64,000 nucleotides of DNA from assembly GCF_000225345.1 (NCBI RefSeq), contig NC_015977.1, positions 2,587,501 through 2,651,500 of the forward strand, read 5' to 3'. This document shows positions 1-8,942 of this stretch, in pieces (position 1 is the first letter of the stretch; each line of letters opens with the position of its first letter). The notes under the pieces are model-generated. The model searched no databases. It was not told where the DNA came from and was given only the letters and a program-made list of their open reading frames with translations. A program made the translations under genes and the position numbers. This DNA is from Roseburia hominis A2-183. Its GTDB lineage: Bacteria; Bacillota; Clostridia; Lachnospirales; Lachnospiraceae.

Positions 1-1112
1 GAATACGCATAGGAACACCGGATGTATCCCTCGCCGCAGCTTCCAAAGGCATCTCCCGGTATCACCGCCACCTTCTGCTCCTGCAAAAGCCGGCTGCAGA
101 ATTCCATCGAGGTGAGCCCGATCTCTTTGATCGACGGGAACACATAGAACGCTCCCTCCGGCTCAACCACCTTAAGTCCCATCGCCCGGAATCCGTCCAC
201 CATCAGGTGACGTCTCTCGTCATACTCCTGGCGCATCACATCGATCTCCTCGTCCCGCACCGGACTCGTGAACGCTTCCAATGCCGCATACTGTGAAGTC
301 GTCCCCGCCGACATCGTCGTGAACTGATGGATCTTGTTCATATGGAAAATGACCTCCGCCGGCCCCGCCGCGATACCCATACGCCATCCGGTCATTGCAA
401 ACGCCTTTGAAAAACCGTTTAGAACCACGCAGCGCTCATACATATCCGGCAGCGCCGCGATCGACACATGCTTTCTGCCGTAGGTGAGCTCTGCATAGAT
501 CTCGTCCGTAATCACAAAGAGGTCATGGGCGAGCACCACCTCGCGGATCGCCTCCAGATCCGCCTTTTCCATGATGGCGCCCGTCGGGTTATTCGGAAAA
601 GAGATGAGAAGCACTTTTGTCCGCCCTGTGATCTTTTCCTCCAGTTCCTCCGCCGTCAGACGGAATCCGTTCTTCGCCTGCAGCGGAATCGATACCGGAA
701 TTCCCCCGCACAGCTCCACGCAGGGAACGTAGGACACATAGGCGGGTTCAACCACCAGCACTTCGTCTCCCGGATCCACCAGCGTACGCAGCGCCAGATC
801 AATCCCCTCGCTTGCACCCATTGTAATAAGGATCTCATCCGCCCGGTCATAGTGCAGATCGAACTTTTCCAGATACTCCGCTGCCGCCGCACGCAGCTCC
901 ACGGTACCGCGGTTGTCGGTGTACTTCGTCTCGGCGCGCCGGATGGAGGCGACCGCCGCCTCCCTGACATGCTCCGGCGTCTGGAAGTCCGGCTCCCCGA
1001 CGCCAAGAGACAGAGCCCCGTCCATGGTATTTGCAATATCGAAAAAATCCTTAATACCGGAATCCGGCATCTCCACAACAACTTTTGACAGATAAGATCT
1101 CTTTGTGCTCAT
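1..1112 (-). CDS. PLP-dependent aminotransferase, class I/II (partial, 3' end beyond window)
   Basis: About 370 N-terminal residues are visible, and the C-terminus runs off the left edge. The protein reads MSTKRSYLSKVV and continues with the class I/II aminotransferase landmarks: GVGEPDF near residue 37, SFPNNPTGA in the middle, and a PLP-binding lysine in FSKAFAMTGWR at about residue 236. The fold type I family transfers amino groups between amino acids and 2-oxo acids; aspartate or aromatic aminotransferase are the usual annotations, and the true substrate cannot be read from sequence. The ATG at 1112 is preceded by AAGGAGT. It is transcribed divergently from the crotonase gene, so the 160-bp gap carries both promoters. 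Confidence 0.9.
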   Translation of the reverse strand, partial: MSTKRSYLSKVVVEMPDSGIKDFFDIANTMDGALSLGVGEPDFQTPEHVREAAVASIRRAETKYTDNRGTVELRAAAAEYLEKFDLHYDRADEILITMGASEGIDLALRTLVDPGDEVLVVEPAYVSYVPCVELCGGIPVSIPLQAKNGFRLTAEELEEKITGRTKVLLISFPNNPTGAIMEKADLEAIREVVLAHDLFVITDEIYAELTYGRKHVSIAALPDMYERCVVLNGFSKAFAMTGWRMGIAAGPAEVIFHMNKIHQFTTMSAGTTSQYAALEAFTSPVRDEEIDVMRQEYDERRHLMVDGFRAMGLKVVEPEGAFYVFPSIKEIGLTSMEFCSRLLQEQKVAVIPGDAFGSCGEGYIRCSYAY

Positions 1113-1191
1113 ATGTATGACTCCTTAGTAACGTACTCATTTTAGGATTTATTATACCCCCTTTCTTTCCAAATGAAAATACTGTTTTCTA

Positions 1192-1220
1192 TTGACAAAT
1201 TTTAGAAAACGCTGTACTCT
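1192..1220 (+). promoter_or_regulatory. Candidate sigma-A promoter of the crotonase gene
   Basis: A perfect -35 TTGACA (1192-1197) is followed after 17 bp by TACTCT (1215-1220), a weak -10. An alternative -10 is TCTAAT at 1218-1223 with a long spacer. It lies 50-80 bp before the ATG at 1272. Confidence 0.4.
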
Positions 1221-1271
1221 AATATTAGTAATTTGTTAATTTTTTATCAAACTATTCAGGAGGGTTTTAGA

Positions 1272-2075
1272 ATGAGTGAATTTAACAATTTGAAATTGGA
1301 AATCGCTGACCAGACTGCTGTTCTTTCCATTTCCAGACCGGCAGCTCTTAACGCATTAAACAGTGAGACTCTTGACGAGTTAAACACGGCTCTGACTGAG
1401 ATCGAAGCTATGGACGATGTCAAGGTTGTCATCTTAACCGGCGGTCCGGACAAGAAGGGCAACGAGTTCAAGTCTTTCGTTGCAGGCGCTGATATCTCCG
1501 AGATGGTGAACTTCACCGCTCCGGAAGCAAGAGCATTCGGCATCAAGGCTTCTGTTCCATTTTTCAAGTTAATGAATATGCGTCAGGTTACCATCGCTGC
1601 TGTCAACGGTTTTGCTCTCGGCGGCGGATGTGAGATTGCTATGGCGTGTGATATCCGTATCGCATCCGACAATGCTGTTTTCGGACAGCCGGAGTGCGGT
1701 CTTGGTATTATCCCTGGATTCGGCGGTACCCAGAGACTTGCCCGTCTTGTTGGTATGGGACGTGCCAAAGAAATGATCTTTACCTGTGACAATATCGATG
1801 CCAACGAAGCATACCGCATCGGCCTTGTAAATAAGGTTGTCGCAAAAGAAGAACTGATGGCTACCGCAAAGGCTATGGCTGCAAAGATCATCTCCAAGGG
1901 AAGCTACGCAGTCTCCGTTGCCAAGGCAGCAATCAACAACGGCTACGACATGGACATCAAGAATGCCGTTGAGATGGAAGCAAACCTCTTTGGTGTTGTC
2001 AACGACACACATGACAAGAAAGAGGGAATGGGCGCATTCCTTGAGAAGAGAGCTGCCAATCTGACAGATTTCTAA
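1272..2075 (+). CDS. crt: Enoyl-CoA hydratase/isomerase (crotonase), probable 3-hydroxybutyryl-CoA dehydratase
   Basis: A 267-residue crotonase-fold protein that hydrates or dehydrates short acyl-CoA thioesters. The oxyanion-hole motif is AGADI near residue 71. The two catalytic glutamates expected from rat crotonase fall in GGGCE (E121) and GQPE (E141), followed by GIIPGFGGTQRL. The start is the ATG at 1272 because AGGAGGG sits 8 bp upstream; an in-frame upstream extension lacks a ribosome site. In butyrate producers crt usually sits with thl, hbd, bcd and etf genes. Here it is alone between an aminotransferase and proC, so its role in butyrate formation is an inference from sequence type only. 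Confidence 0.88.
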   Translation: MSEFNNLKLEIADQTAVLSISRPAALNALNSETLDELNTALTEIEAMDDVKVVILTGGPDKKGNEFKSFVAGADISEMVNFTAPEARAFGIKASVPFFKLMNMRQVTIAAVNGFALGGGCEIAMACDIRIASDNAVFGQPECGLGIIPGFGGTQRLARLVGMGRAKEMIFTCDNIDANEAYRIGLVNKVVAKEELMATAKAMAAKIISKGSYAVSVAKAAINNGYDMDIKNAVEMEANLFGVVNDTHDKKEGMGAFLEKRAANLTDF

Positions 2076-2134
2076 ACATCGTACACCAGGACTTGACGTT
2101 TGGTTCTAAAAACGCTACCATATTTTATAGAAAG

Positions 2135-2160
2135 ACAGCCGGCTATCTTTAGCCGGCTGT
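2135..2160 (+). terminator. Perfect 11-bp stem-loop between crt and proC
   Basis: ACAGCCGGCTA (2135-2145) pairs perfectly with 2150-2160 around a TCTT loop. The following bases are only partly T-rich (TCTGGT), so this is either the crt terminator or a leader hairpin of proC. A possible promoter TTGACG-17-TACCAT lies at 2093-2121, which would place the hairpin at the very 5' end of a proC transcript. Confidence 0.6.
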
Positions 2161-2201
2161 TCTGGTATCAGCATACAATACATAGAAAGGTGGTTTTTGA
2201 T

Positions 2202-3017
2202 ATGTTTGACAAAATCATTGGTTTCATCGGTGCCGGCAACATGGGCAGCGCCATGATCGGCGGCATCTTAAACGCCTCCCTGGTAACCACGGGGCAGGTA
2301 ATCGCCAGTGCACACTCCAAGGAGACACTCGACGCCATTCACAGCCGGTTTTCCATCGAGACGACACTCTCCAATGAGACGGTCGCCGAGCGCAGCGATA
2401 TTCTGTTTCTCGCCGTCAAGCCGAACAAATTTGATGAGGTGATTCCGCAGATTGCCCCGCATGTGAAGAGCAGCTGCATCATCGTCTCCATCGCTGCTGG
2501 CAAGACCATTGCTGCCATCGAAGAGGCGTTTGGCAAAGAGATCAAGCTCGTTCGCGCCATGCCAAACACACCTGCCCTCGTCGGCGAAGCGATGAGTGCC
2601 CTGTGTGTCAATGCACATGTCACCGAAGCCGAGCTTTCCGAAGTGCAGGCGATCTTCAACTCCTTTGGAAAAGCAGAAGTCGTACCGGAGAGCCTCATCG
2701 ACGCCGTTGTGGGCGTGTCCGGTTCCTCCCCTGCCTATGTCTATCTGTTTATCGAGGCAATGGCAGACGCTGCCGTTGCTGACGGCATGCCGCGGGCACA
2801 GGCTTACAAATTTGCCGCCCAGTCCGTCTACGGCGCAGCCAAAATGGTATTGGAGACCGGCAGGCACCCCGGCGAACTCAAAGACGCCGTGTGCTCTCCG
2901 GGCGGAACGACGATCGAGGCTGTCGCCGCATTGGAACGGGGCGGTCTGCGTGACACCGTAATCACTGCACAGCGCGCCTGCTCTAAAAAATCACACGACA
3001 TGAGCACAGCGAAATAA
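2202..3017 (+). CDS. proC: Pyrroline-5-carboxylate reductase
   Basis: A 271-residue cytoplasmic enzyme catalysing the last step of proline synthesis, NAD(P)H-dependent reduction of pyrroline-5-carboxylate. It starts MFDKIIGFIGAGNMGSAMIG, giving the Rossmann GxGxxG at residues 10-15. The conserved C-terminal P5CR signature is visible in VSGSSPAYVYLFIEAMADA and in the SPGGTTIEAV stretch. The ATG at 2202 follows AGAAAGGTGG. An in-frame upstream ORF extension of 34 residues crosses the 11-bp hairpin and has no family similarity, so it was excluded. The length is normal for ProC. Confidence 0.95.
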   Translation: MFDKIIGFIGAGNMGSAMIGGILNASLVTTGQVIASAHSKETLDAIHSRFSIETTLSNETVAERSDILFLAVKPNKFDEVIPQIAPHVKSSCIIVSIAAGKTIAAIEEAFGKEIKLVRAMPNTPALVGEAMSALCVNAHVTEAELSEVQAIFNSFGKAEVVPESLIDAVVGVSGSSPAYVYLFIEAMADAAVADGMPRAQAYKFAAQSVYGAAKMVLETGRHPGELKDAVCSPGGTTIEAVAALERGGLRDTVITAQRACSKKSHDMSTAK

Positions 3018-3044
3018 AAAAGCAATCACAGGAGGCAACGCATT

Positions 3045-4355
3045 ATGTGGGCATATGAAAGTGTATTTTATCAGATCTATCCGCTTGGGTTCTGCGGCGC
3101 ACCTTTTGAAAATGACGGGGTTCTCACCCACCGCATCCAAAAGGTAAACGACTGGATTCCTCATATTCAAAAGCTTGGCGCAAACGCCGTATATTTTTCA
3201 CCGCTCTTTGAATCGGACACCCACGGCTACAATACCAGAGATTACACAAAGATCGACACAAGACTTGGCACCAACGCGGATTTTAAGGAAGTGTGTGACA
3301 ACCTCCACGCCGCCGGCATCAAAGTCGTCTTAGACGGCGTCTTCAATCACGTCGGCCGCGGTTTCTGGGCATTCCAGGACGTTTTAGAGAAGAGATGGGA
3401 CTCTCCCTACAAGGACTGGTTTCATATCAGTTTTGACGGGAATTCCAATTATAACGACGGGCTGTGGTATGAGGGCTGGGAAGGGAATTATGATCTCGTA
3501 AAGCTGAATCTGCACAACGAGGATGTCATCGCACACCTCTTTTCCTGCATCAAGGGCTGGATAGATGAGTTTGACATCGACGGACTGCGGCTGGATGTGG
3601 CTTACTGCCTCGACCATGATTTTATCCGAAGGCTGCGCGCCTACTGTGACACCTTAAAGCCAGATTTCTTCCTGGTCGGCGAGGTCGTACACGGCGATTA
3701 CAACCAGATCATGAACGACACCATGCTGCACTCCGTAACAAACTATGAGTGCTACAAAGGACTGTATTCCAGTTTTAACTCCATGAACATGTTCGAGATC
3801 AATCACTCTCTGCTGCGCCAGTTCGGCCCGGACAACTGGACTCTGTACAAGGGAAAGCACCTGCTCTCCTTCGTCGACAACCATGACGTCACCCGTGTGG
3901 CAAGCATCCTCTCAAACGAGGCGCACCTTCCGTTAATCTATGCCATGCAGTTCGGCATGCCGGGCATTCCATGCGTGTACTACGGAAGTGAATGGGGTGC
4001 CAAAGCGCGAAAAGAGGACGGCGATCCCGCATTGCGCGCCTGCTTTGACGCACCGGAATGGACCACGCTCACGGATTTCATCAGCCGCCTTGTCGCCGCG
4101 AAAAAGTCTTCCGAGGCGTTAAACTACGGCGATTTCCGCTCTGTCCTGCTCACGAATAAGCAGTCCATCTTTGAGCGGAAAAGCGCCAATGAGCGTGTGC
4201 TAGTCGCCATCAACGCAGATTCCGAAAGCTTCACGGCGCATTTCGACGCAAGCTGCGGCACAGCTGTTGACCTGCTCACCGGGGAGACGCACGACTTTGG
4301 AGGTGGCAGTACGCTCCCGCCTTACTCTGCAGCCTTCTGGAAGATGGAACACTGA
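3045..4355 (+). CDS. Alpha-amylase family protein (GH13), cyclomaltodextrinase/neopullulanase-like
   Basis: A 436-residue GH13 (beta/alpha)8 hydrolase without a signal peptide, so probably cytoplasmic and acting on imported malto-oligosaccharides. All four conserved regions are present: region I DGVFNHVG (about 97-104), region II GLRLDVA with the nucleophile Asp184, region III VGEVVHGD with the acid/base Glu213, and region IV VDNHD with Asp281. It begins directly with the barrel and lacks the N-terminal domain of typical neopullulanases. A strong AGGAGG precedes the ATG. The gene is 27 bp downstream of proC and may be cotranscribed. Its 3' end abuts the large palindromic element at 4364. Confidence 0.9.
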   Translation: MWAYESVFYQIYPLGFCGAPFENDGVLTHRIQKVNDWIPHIQKLGANAVYFSPLFESDTHGYNTRDYTKIDTRLGTNADFKEVCDNLHAAGIKVVLDGVFNHVGRGFWAFQDVLEKRWDSPYKDWFHISFDGNSNYNDGLWYEGWEGNYDLVKLNLHNEDVIAHLFSCIKGWIDEFDIDGLRLDVAYCLDHDFIRRLRAYCDTLKPDFFLVGEVVHGDYNQIMNDTMLHSVTNYECYKGLYSSFNSMNMFEINHSLLRQFGPDNWTLYKGKHLLSFVDNHDVTRVASILSNEAHLPLIYAMQFGMPGIPCVYYGSEWGAKARKEDGDPALRACFDAPEWTTLTDFISRLVAAKKSSEALNYGDFRSVLLTNKQSIFERKSANERVLVAINADSESFTAHFDASCGTAVDLLTGETHDFGGGSTLPPYSAAFWKMEH

Positions 4356-4363
4356 GACAGAAG

Positions 4364-4813
4364 ACTGACAGATCAAAGGGACTGACACAGAGGCAGCCGG
4401 CTTATCATAACGGGCTTGCAGGTGTCTGGTTCCAAAATGCAACAGGCGGCGGTAAATCTTTGAAGCAAAATTCGAGTATTTCTTCCATGCCGCACTTTGC
4501 ATCACATTCTGTGTCTCTTGCCACGCTTTGACACTCCGCAGGATGTGTCCGACAAACCGCAGACAATGAGCGGATTCCCTGGTGACGCAAGGGACACACG
4601 AGAATCCTAAAATTGTCTGCAGGTTGCGGACACATCCTGCGGAGTGTTCAAAGCTTGGAAAGACACAGATCATCGCAGATGCGAAGCGCGGCGTGGTTAG
4701 AAATGCCGGATTTTGCGGTCAGATTTACCGCCGCCTGTTGCATTTGGAACTTATCCCTGCAAGTGCTCCTATCATAAACTTACTGCCTCTGTGTCAGCCC
4801 TTTCTCTGTCAGT
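4364..4813. repeat. Large near-palindromic intergenic element A (about 450 bp)
   Basis: The whole gap between the convergent GH13 and HtrA genes is one imperfect inverted repeat centred near 4590. Segments such as CTGACACAGAGGCAG (4382 on), ATGCAACAGGCGGCGGTAAA (4437 on) and CTCCGCAGGATGTGTCCG (4534 on) recur as reverse complements at 4796-4782, 4742-4723 and 4644-4627. The outer ends ACTGACAGA (4364-4372) and TCTGTCAGT (4805-4813) also pair, the latter covering the HtrA stop codon. No gene is credible inside. It is homologous to element B at 39518-40114, in inverted orientation. I do not recognise a named family. Confidence 0.85.
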
Positions 4814-6377
4814 TCTTCTTTCCCAGTGTGACAGAGAGCGTCTGCTCTTCATACTGTCCGTTGGAAGATCTCTGGATGGTGACATCCACGGTCGTTCCTG
4901 CTTTGTAATACTGAAGTTTAGAGGACAGATCCTCCATCGAGGAGACATCCTTGCCGTCAAATGCGGTAATAATATCGCCCTTCTGAATTCCAGCCTGCTC
5001 TGCGGCGGAGTTCTCTTTTACCTGTGCTACATAGACACCGGTCGGCATATTGTAGGTTTTTGCCACATCGCTTGTGACATCGACGCCGCTGATACCAAGA
5101 TATGCACTGTCTGCCTCATCTACCTTTTCCTTCGTAATCAGGTCCTCAATGATCGGCATTGCTGTGCTGATCGGGATCGCATAACCGATTCCCTCAACAC
5201 TTGTGTCTGCATATTTTACAGAGTTGATACCGATGACCTCGCCTGCTGCATTGAGCAGTGCACCGCCACTGTTACCAGGGTTGATCGCTGCACTGGTCTG
5301 GATCAGTTCTGCGGTGTAATTTGTGTTGCTGTTGGAATCGGATACGGTTACCTCACGGTTCAATGCGCTGATGACACCGGTTGTCACAGACTGACCATAG
5401 CCGAGTGCATTACCGATGGCGATCGCTGCCTGTCCGGCTTTCAGATCATCCGAATTGCCAAGTGTTGCAACTTTGATTGTATTTAATGTGTCAGAATCGA
5501 TGCTGCTTAACGCAACGCGGATAACTGCAAGATCTGTGGAAGGATCGGTACCCTTGATCTCCGCGCTGACGGTTGTGTTGTCACTGAATGCGACTGTGAG
5601 GCTGTCTGCACCCTCCACCACATGATTGTTGGTCGCAATGTAAAGATTGTCTGCATCCTGGCTCACGATAATACCGGAACCGCAGCTTGTGCTCTGCTGT
5701 GTCTGTGTTCCGCCGAAAAAGCTCTGATACTGGGATTCGCTCACATTCGTGATCGATACGATAGAAGGCATTACCGCTTCCACGATGTCAGAGACATCGG
5801 ATGCCACATAGCTGGATGATGCGCCGGTCGCCTCAATCTTGGTGTTGGAATCGGACTGTGTCAGCACGCTGCCTGTGGCTGCCACCGTGGAATCCGAGTC
5901 TCCGAAAATCTGACCCGATGCGAGATGTACGCCCTCGAACACCGTTCCGGATACCAGCCCGAAGACAAGTGCCAGTGCCGCACATTTTGCAAGCTTCATA
6001 CCAAAGCCGCCCGGCTTTCTCTCTCTCTTTTCTCTTCTCTTCTTTTCCTTCTTGCCGGAAGGATTCTGACCGTACGCCGCATTCCCGGCTCCCTGGCTCT
6101 GGTAGAACTGTTGCTGATAACCGCCGTTCTGGTAGGTTCCTCCGTTCTGGCCGTATGCACTGTTATTCTGTGTGCCGCTCTGGTAGGTTCCTCCGTTCTG
6201 GTAAGTTCCTCCGTTCTGGTAGGTTCCTCCGTTCTGACCGTATGCGCTGCCATTCTGGTAAGCTCCGTTTGCGCTGTATGCTCCATTGTTCTGCGATGTG
6301 CCGTTCTGATTCGTTCCGTTATTATATGAATAGAAGGAATCGGAAGACTGGTTATGATTACATTCATTGTTATCCAT
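4809..6377 (-). CDS. htrA: Membrane-anchored HtrA/DegP-type serine protease with PDZ domain
   Basis: A 522-residue cell-envelope quality-control protease. An N-terminal cytoplasmic region of about 105 residues is extremely Asn/Gln/Gly/Tyr-rich, with repeats of TYQNGG. A basic stretch (KKEKKRREKRERK) and one transmembrane helix (about 125-147) follow. The extracytoplasmic trypsin-like domain carries the triad His near 252 (NNHVVEG), Asp near 282 (STDLAVI) and Ser near 370 (NPGNSGG). One C-terminal PDZ domain follows (GVYVAQV, AGIQKGDII). The ATG at 6377 was chosen because AAAGGAGC precedes it; an upstream in-frame ATG lacks a ribosome site. The stop lies inside the palindromic element. Confidence 0.93.
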   Translation of the reverse strand: MDNNECNHNQSSDSFYSYNNGTNQNGTSQNNGAYSANGAYQNGSAYGQNGGTYQNGGTYQNGGTYQSGTQNNSAYGQNGGTYQNGGYQQQFYQSQGAGNAAYGQNPSGKKEKKRREKRERKPGGFGMKLAKCAALALVFGLVSGTVFEGVHLASGQIFGDSDSTVAATGSVLTQSDSNTKIEATGASSSYVASDVSDIVEAVMPSIVSITNVSESQYQSFFGGTQTQQSTSCGSGIIVSQDADNLYIATNNHVVEGADSLTVAFSDNTTVSAEIKGTDPSTDLAVIRVALSSIDSDTLNTIKVATLGNSDDLKAGQAAIAIGNALGYGQSVTTGVISALNREVTVSDSNSNTNYTAELIQTSAAINPGNSGGALLNAAGEVIGINSVKYADTSVEGIGYAIPISTAMPIIEDLITKEKVDEADSAYLGISGVDVTSDVAKTYNMPTGVYVAQVKENSAAEQAGIQKGDIITAFDGKDVSSMEDLSSKLQYYKAGTTVDVTIQRSSNGQYEEQTLSVTLGKKN

Positions 6378-6524
6378 AATAATTGCTCCTTTCCCTGACA
6401 ACTCTTTGTTCTGTTCCAGTGAGTATTTCTTTTTCTCTCTCACTTTCTATGATGCAGTTTACAGGGAAAATGTGATGTAATTGTGACGAAAGTATCAAAA
6501 AAGTATGTTTCTGTTCTTTTCTGT

Positions 6525-7883
6525 CTAAAAAAGGACCTGCCACACCAGATTCCAAACGCCCGCCACGAGCAGTCCCACATAGAATCCATTTCTCCAGCGC
6601 TTCTTTTTCAGGGAAAATGCAAGTGTCAAAATAATAAACAGATATAAAAGATCCGTCAGATAATAAACACGCGCACCGGACGCATACATCGTCGGAGAGC
6701 AATACATAATCGCCTCACTCGCGATTCCCGCAAGATAGGCGAGCATCAGCGTGATGTGCTTTTTTGACACGCGCCATAAAAACGGCAGGGTGAAAAGCAG
6801 CGCCGCAGCCCACCAGATCATCGCAAGGATCACTTCCCGCGTCATCACCGCCATGGACGGCACCTGGTACACGCACGCTTCAATATTGATATACTGCATC
6901 CCCATATCCGATAACAGATCAAAGCCTGCATAAGGAAGCAGTGCTGCCAGGGTAAAGACCGCCGCGATCCCAAGAGCGATCCAGTCTCTCTTTTTCTTCT
7001 GCTCCTGCTGCAGCAGAAGAAGGATTCCCACAACCCAGATGCCGCATAAAAACAGTTTGTTCTCATTTGCAAACGATGACAGCAGCCAGTGTATCGTGAT
7101 GAACACATGCTGTCCGAAAGGCATCGTCTCGTATTCCGGCATCCAGTTTGCAATCTCACTTGCCACACGGATCTCATTGCCGGGAGCCGAGAACAGAATC
7201 ACAAACGCTACCGCTGTCGTAAGTGTCTGAACCAGAAGAAGCGGATGCACTTTTTTATGGCGAAGGAACAGTGCGACAACCGCCAACACCTCAAACGTCA
7301 GCAAAACAGCGCTCATCTGCTCGATGGACATCGTTCCTGCCACCGCGCACGGTATGCTGATCAGAAAATATTTCTTATTCAGCGCAGGCTCTTCCCCCGG
7401 CTTTGCGAACACTGCGTCCGCAAAAGGCATCAGCGCCCAGATTCCGCAGGTAAAACACCAGGTATAGAAGATGGAACCATTCACCCAGACCGCCGCATAG
7501 CCGACAGTCATAATGTTCATGAGAAAATAGCCGCCCACTGCCGCTGCGCAGGGTCCGATCGCTTCCTCACTGTGTACACCAATCCCTGCCGCCTTTTCTG
7601 ACAAGCGCAGCACCCCCACCGGCAGAAGCACCAGCATCACGGCATTTACCACACGCCAGAAGCCGAGCCCTAGCCGGAACGCAAGATACACAAACGCCTC
7701 TCCCGACATTCTTCCCACCCAGGTCTGATAGCGCCAGGACAGATACTCTCCAAATCCCATACTGTTCGTATACTGATAAAAAAAGGCATCGTCGCCATCC
7801 GAATAGCTGCCCTGACTTACCACCAGAAGTGCCCCGATCAGCATCAATGCCCAAAAAATCCACACTTTATATTTTTTACTCAT
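6525..7883 (-). CDS. Polytopic membrane protein, DUF6056-like, in polysaccharide locus
   Basis: A 452-residue integral membrane protein with about 11-12 hydrophobic helices and a conserved-looking extracytoplasmic loop after the first helix (SYSDGDDAFFYQY and WRYQTWVGR). It resembles DUF6056/GT-C-like proteins common near Firmicute polysaccharide genes. This is recognition by pattern, not a search result. Such proteins may transfer sugars from polyprenyl phosphate or act as polymerases; the function here is unproven. The start at 7883 follows AGAGGG. It lies 68 bp downstream of a GtrB-like GT2, and that pairing of a polyprenyl-sugar synthase with a multi-membrane transferase would fit side-chain glycosylation. 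Confidence 0.7.
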   Translation of the reverse strand: MSKKYKVWIFWALMLIGALLVVSQGSYSDGDDAFFYQYTNSMGFGEYLSWRYQTWVGRMSGEAFVYLAFRLGLGFWRVVNAVMLVLLPVGVLRLSEKAAGIGVHSEEAIGPCAAAVGGYFLMNIMTVGYAAVWVNGSIFYTWCFTCGIWALMPFADAVFAKPGEEPALNKKYFLISIPCAVAGTMSIEQMSAVLLTFEVLAVVALFLRHKKVHPLLLVQTLTTAVAFVILFSAPGNEIRVASEIANWMPEYETMPFGQHVFITIHWLLSSFANENKLFLCGIWVVGILLLLQQEQKKKRDWIALGIAAVFTLAALLPYAGFDLLSDMGMQYINIEACVYQVPSMAVMTREVILAMIWWAAALLFTLPFLWRVSKKHITLMLAYLAGIASEAIMYCSPTMYASGARVYYLTDLLYLFIILTLAFSLKKKRWRNGFYVGLLVAGVWNLVWQVLF

Positions 7884-7951
7884 AAAACCCTCTATTCCAC
7901 AGATTCCATGCCCAAAAGAAATCACAACCGGTTATTCCGAAATCAAAACCG

Positions 7952-8932
7952 TTATTCCCTGCCGGGAGTGTCTTCCTGCTCTACTGCATCCAAAAGCACC
8001 GATTCAATCAGATATCTCGGACGCCGTTTCGTCTCCATATACGTCTTCCCGATATACTCTCCGATAATTCCAATCGCAAACAGCTGCAGACCGCCGAGCA
8101 CCCAGATGGAAATAATCACACTTGTCCACCCCGGTTCCACATTGCCGTTCGCGTAATCCACAAACGCCTTAATCAGCATTCCCAGGCTGACGAGGCACAC
8201 AAACAATCCGCCCATCGTAATCATGCGGATCGGCTTGACCGAGAGCGATGTCACTCCCTCCAGCGCAAATGCCACCATTTTTCCAAGCGGATATTTGCTC
8301 TCCCCCGCGAAACGCTCCCCGCGCTCATAGGTTACGGTCGTACTCTGATAGCCCACCATTGGAACAATTCCACGCAGAAACAGATTCACCTCTTCAAAAG
8401 ACAGGAGTCCTTTTGCGGCACGTCTGCTTAACAGCCGGTAATCCGCGTGATTGTACACGATCTCCGCCCCCAGGAAATGAAGCATCCGGTAAAAAAGCTG
8501 TGCCGTGTTGCGCTTAAAAAACGTGTCCTTCTGTCTGGAAGACCGCACGCCATAGACAATATCATTTCCCGCTTCATAGGCATCGATCATGCGGTCCATC
8601 GCATCCACATCGTCCTGCAGATCCGCATCCATGGAGACGATCATATCCGCATGTTCCGCCGCCACCGCAATCCCTGCCAGAAGCGCATTCTGATGTCCGC
8701 GGTTCCTGGATAAATTGACACCGGAAAATACGGAATTCTCCTCGTGAAGCTTCTGAATCATCTCCCACGTCGCGTCTTTCGATCCGTCATTCACAAACAG
8801 AATCCGGCTGTCCGCGTCGATTTTGCCGCCCTGACGTAATGTCTGCACTTTTTCCCGCAGTCTTTTGGATGTCTCCGGAAGTACCTCCTGCTCATTATAG
8901 CAGGGTACTACGATATATAGTATGTTACTCAT
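7952..8932 (-). CDS. GT2 glycosyltransferase, polyprenyl-phosphate sugar synthase (GtrB/DPM1-like)
   Basis: A 326-residue protein with an N-terminal GT2 domain (VVPCYNEQE at the start, DGSKD near 50, MDADLQDD as the metal-binding DxD near 100) and two C-terminal transmembrane helices. This is the layout of GtrB and dolichol-phosphate mannose synthases, which make undecaprenyl-phosphate-linked sugar at the inner face of the membrane. The sugar is not predictable. It starts 10 bp after the stop of the upstream GT2 (8943-9926), and is followed by the DUF6056-like membrane protein, so it probably supplies the lipid-linked donor to that protein. Confidence 0.88.
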   Translation of the reverse strand: MSNILYIVVPCYNEQEVLPETSKRLREKVQTLRQGGKIDADSRILFVNDGSKDATWEMIQKLHEENSVFSGVNLSRNRGHQNALLAGIAVAAEHADMIVSMDADLQDDVDAMDRMIDAYEAGNDIVYGVRSSRQKDTFFKRNTAQLFYRMLHFLGAEIVYNHADYRLLSRRAAKGLLSFEEVNLFLRGIVPMVGYQSTTVTYERGERFAGESKYPLGKMVAFALEGVTSLSVKPIRMITMGGLFVCLVSLGMLIKAFVDYANGNVEPGWTSVIISIWVLGGLQLFAIGIIGEYIGKTYMETKRRPRYLIESVLLDAVEQEDTPGRE

Positions 8933-8942
8933 TTTCTGCTCC

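Noticed and set aside
656..1081. Open frames on both strands inside the aminotransferase region
   Set aside because: They are shadow frames of the aminotransferase, whose motifs continue through the region in a single frame to the left edge.
4405..4908. Overlapping open frames of 76-157 codons on both strands within element A
   Set aside because: They are created by the palindrome, lack ribosome sites and read low-complexity, arm-mirrored proteins.
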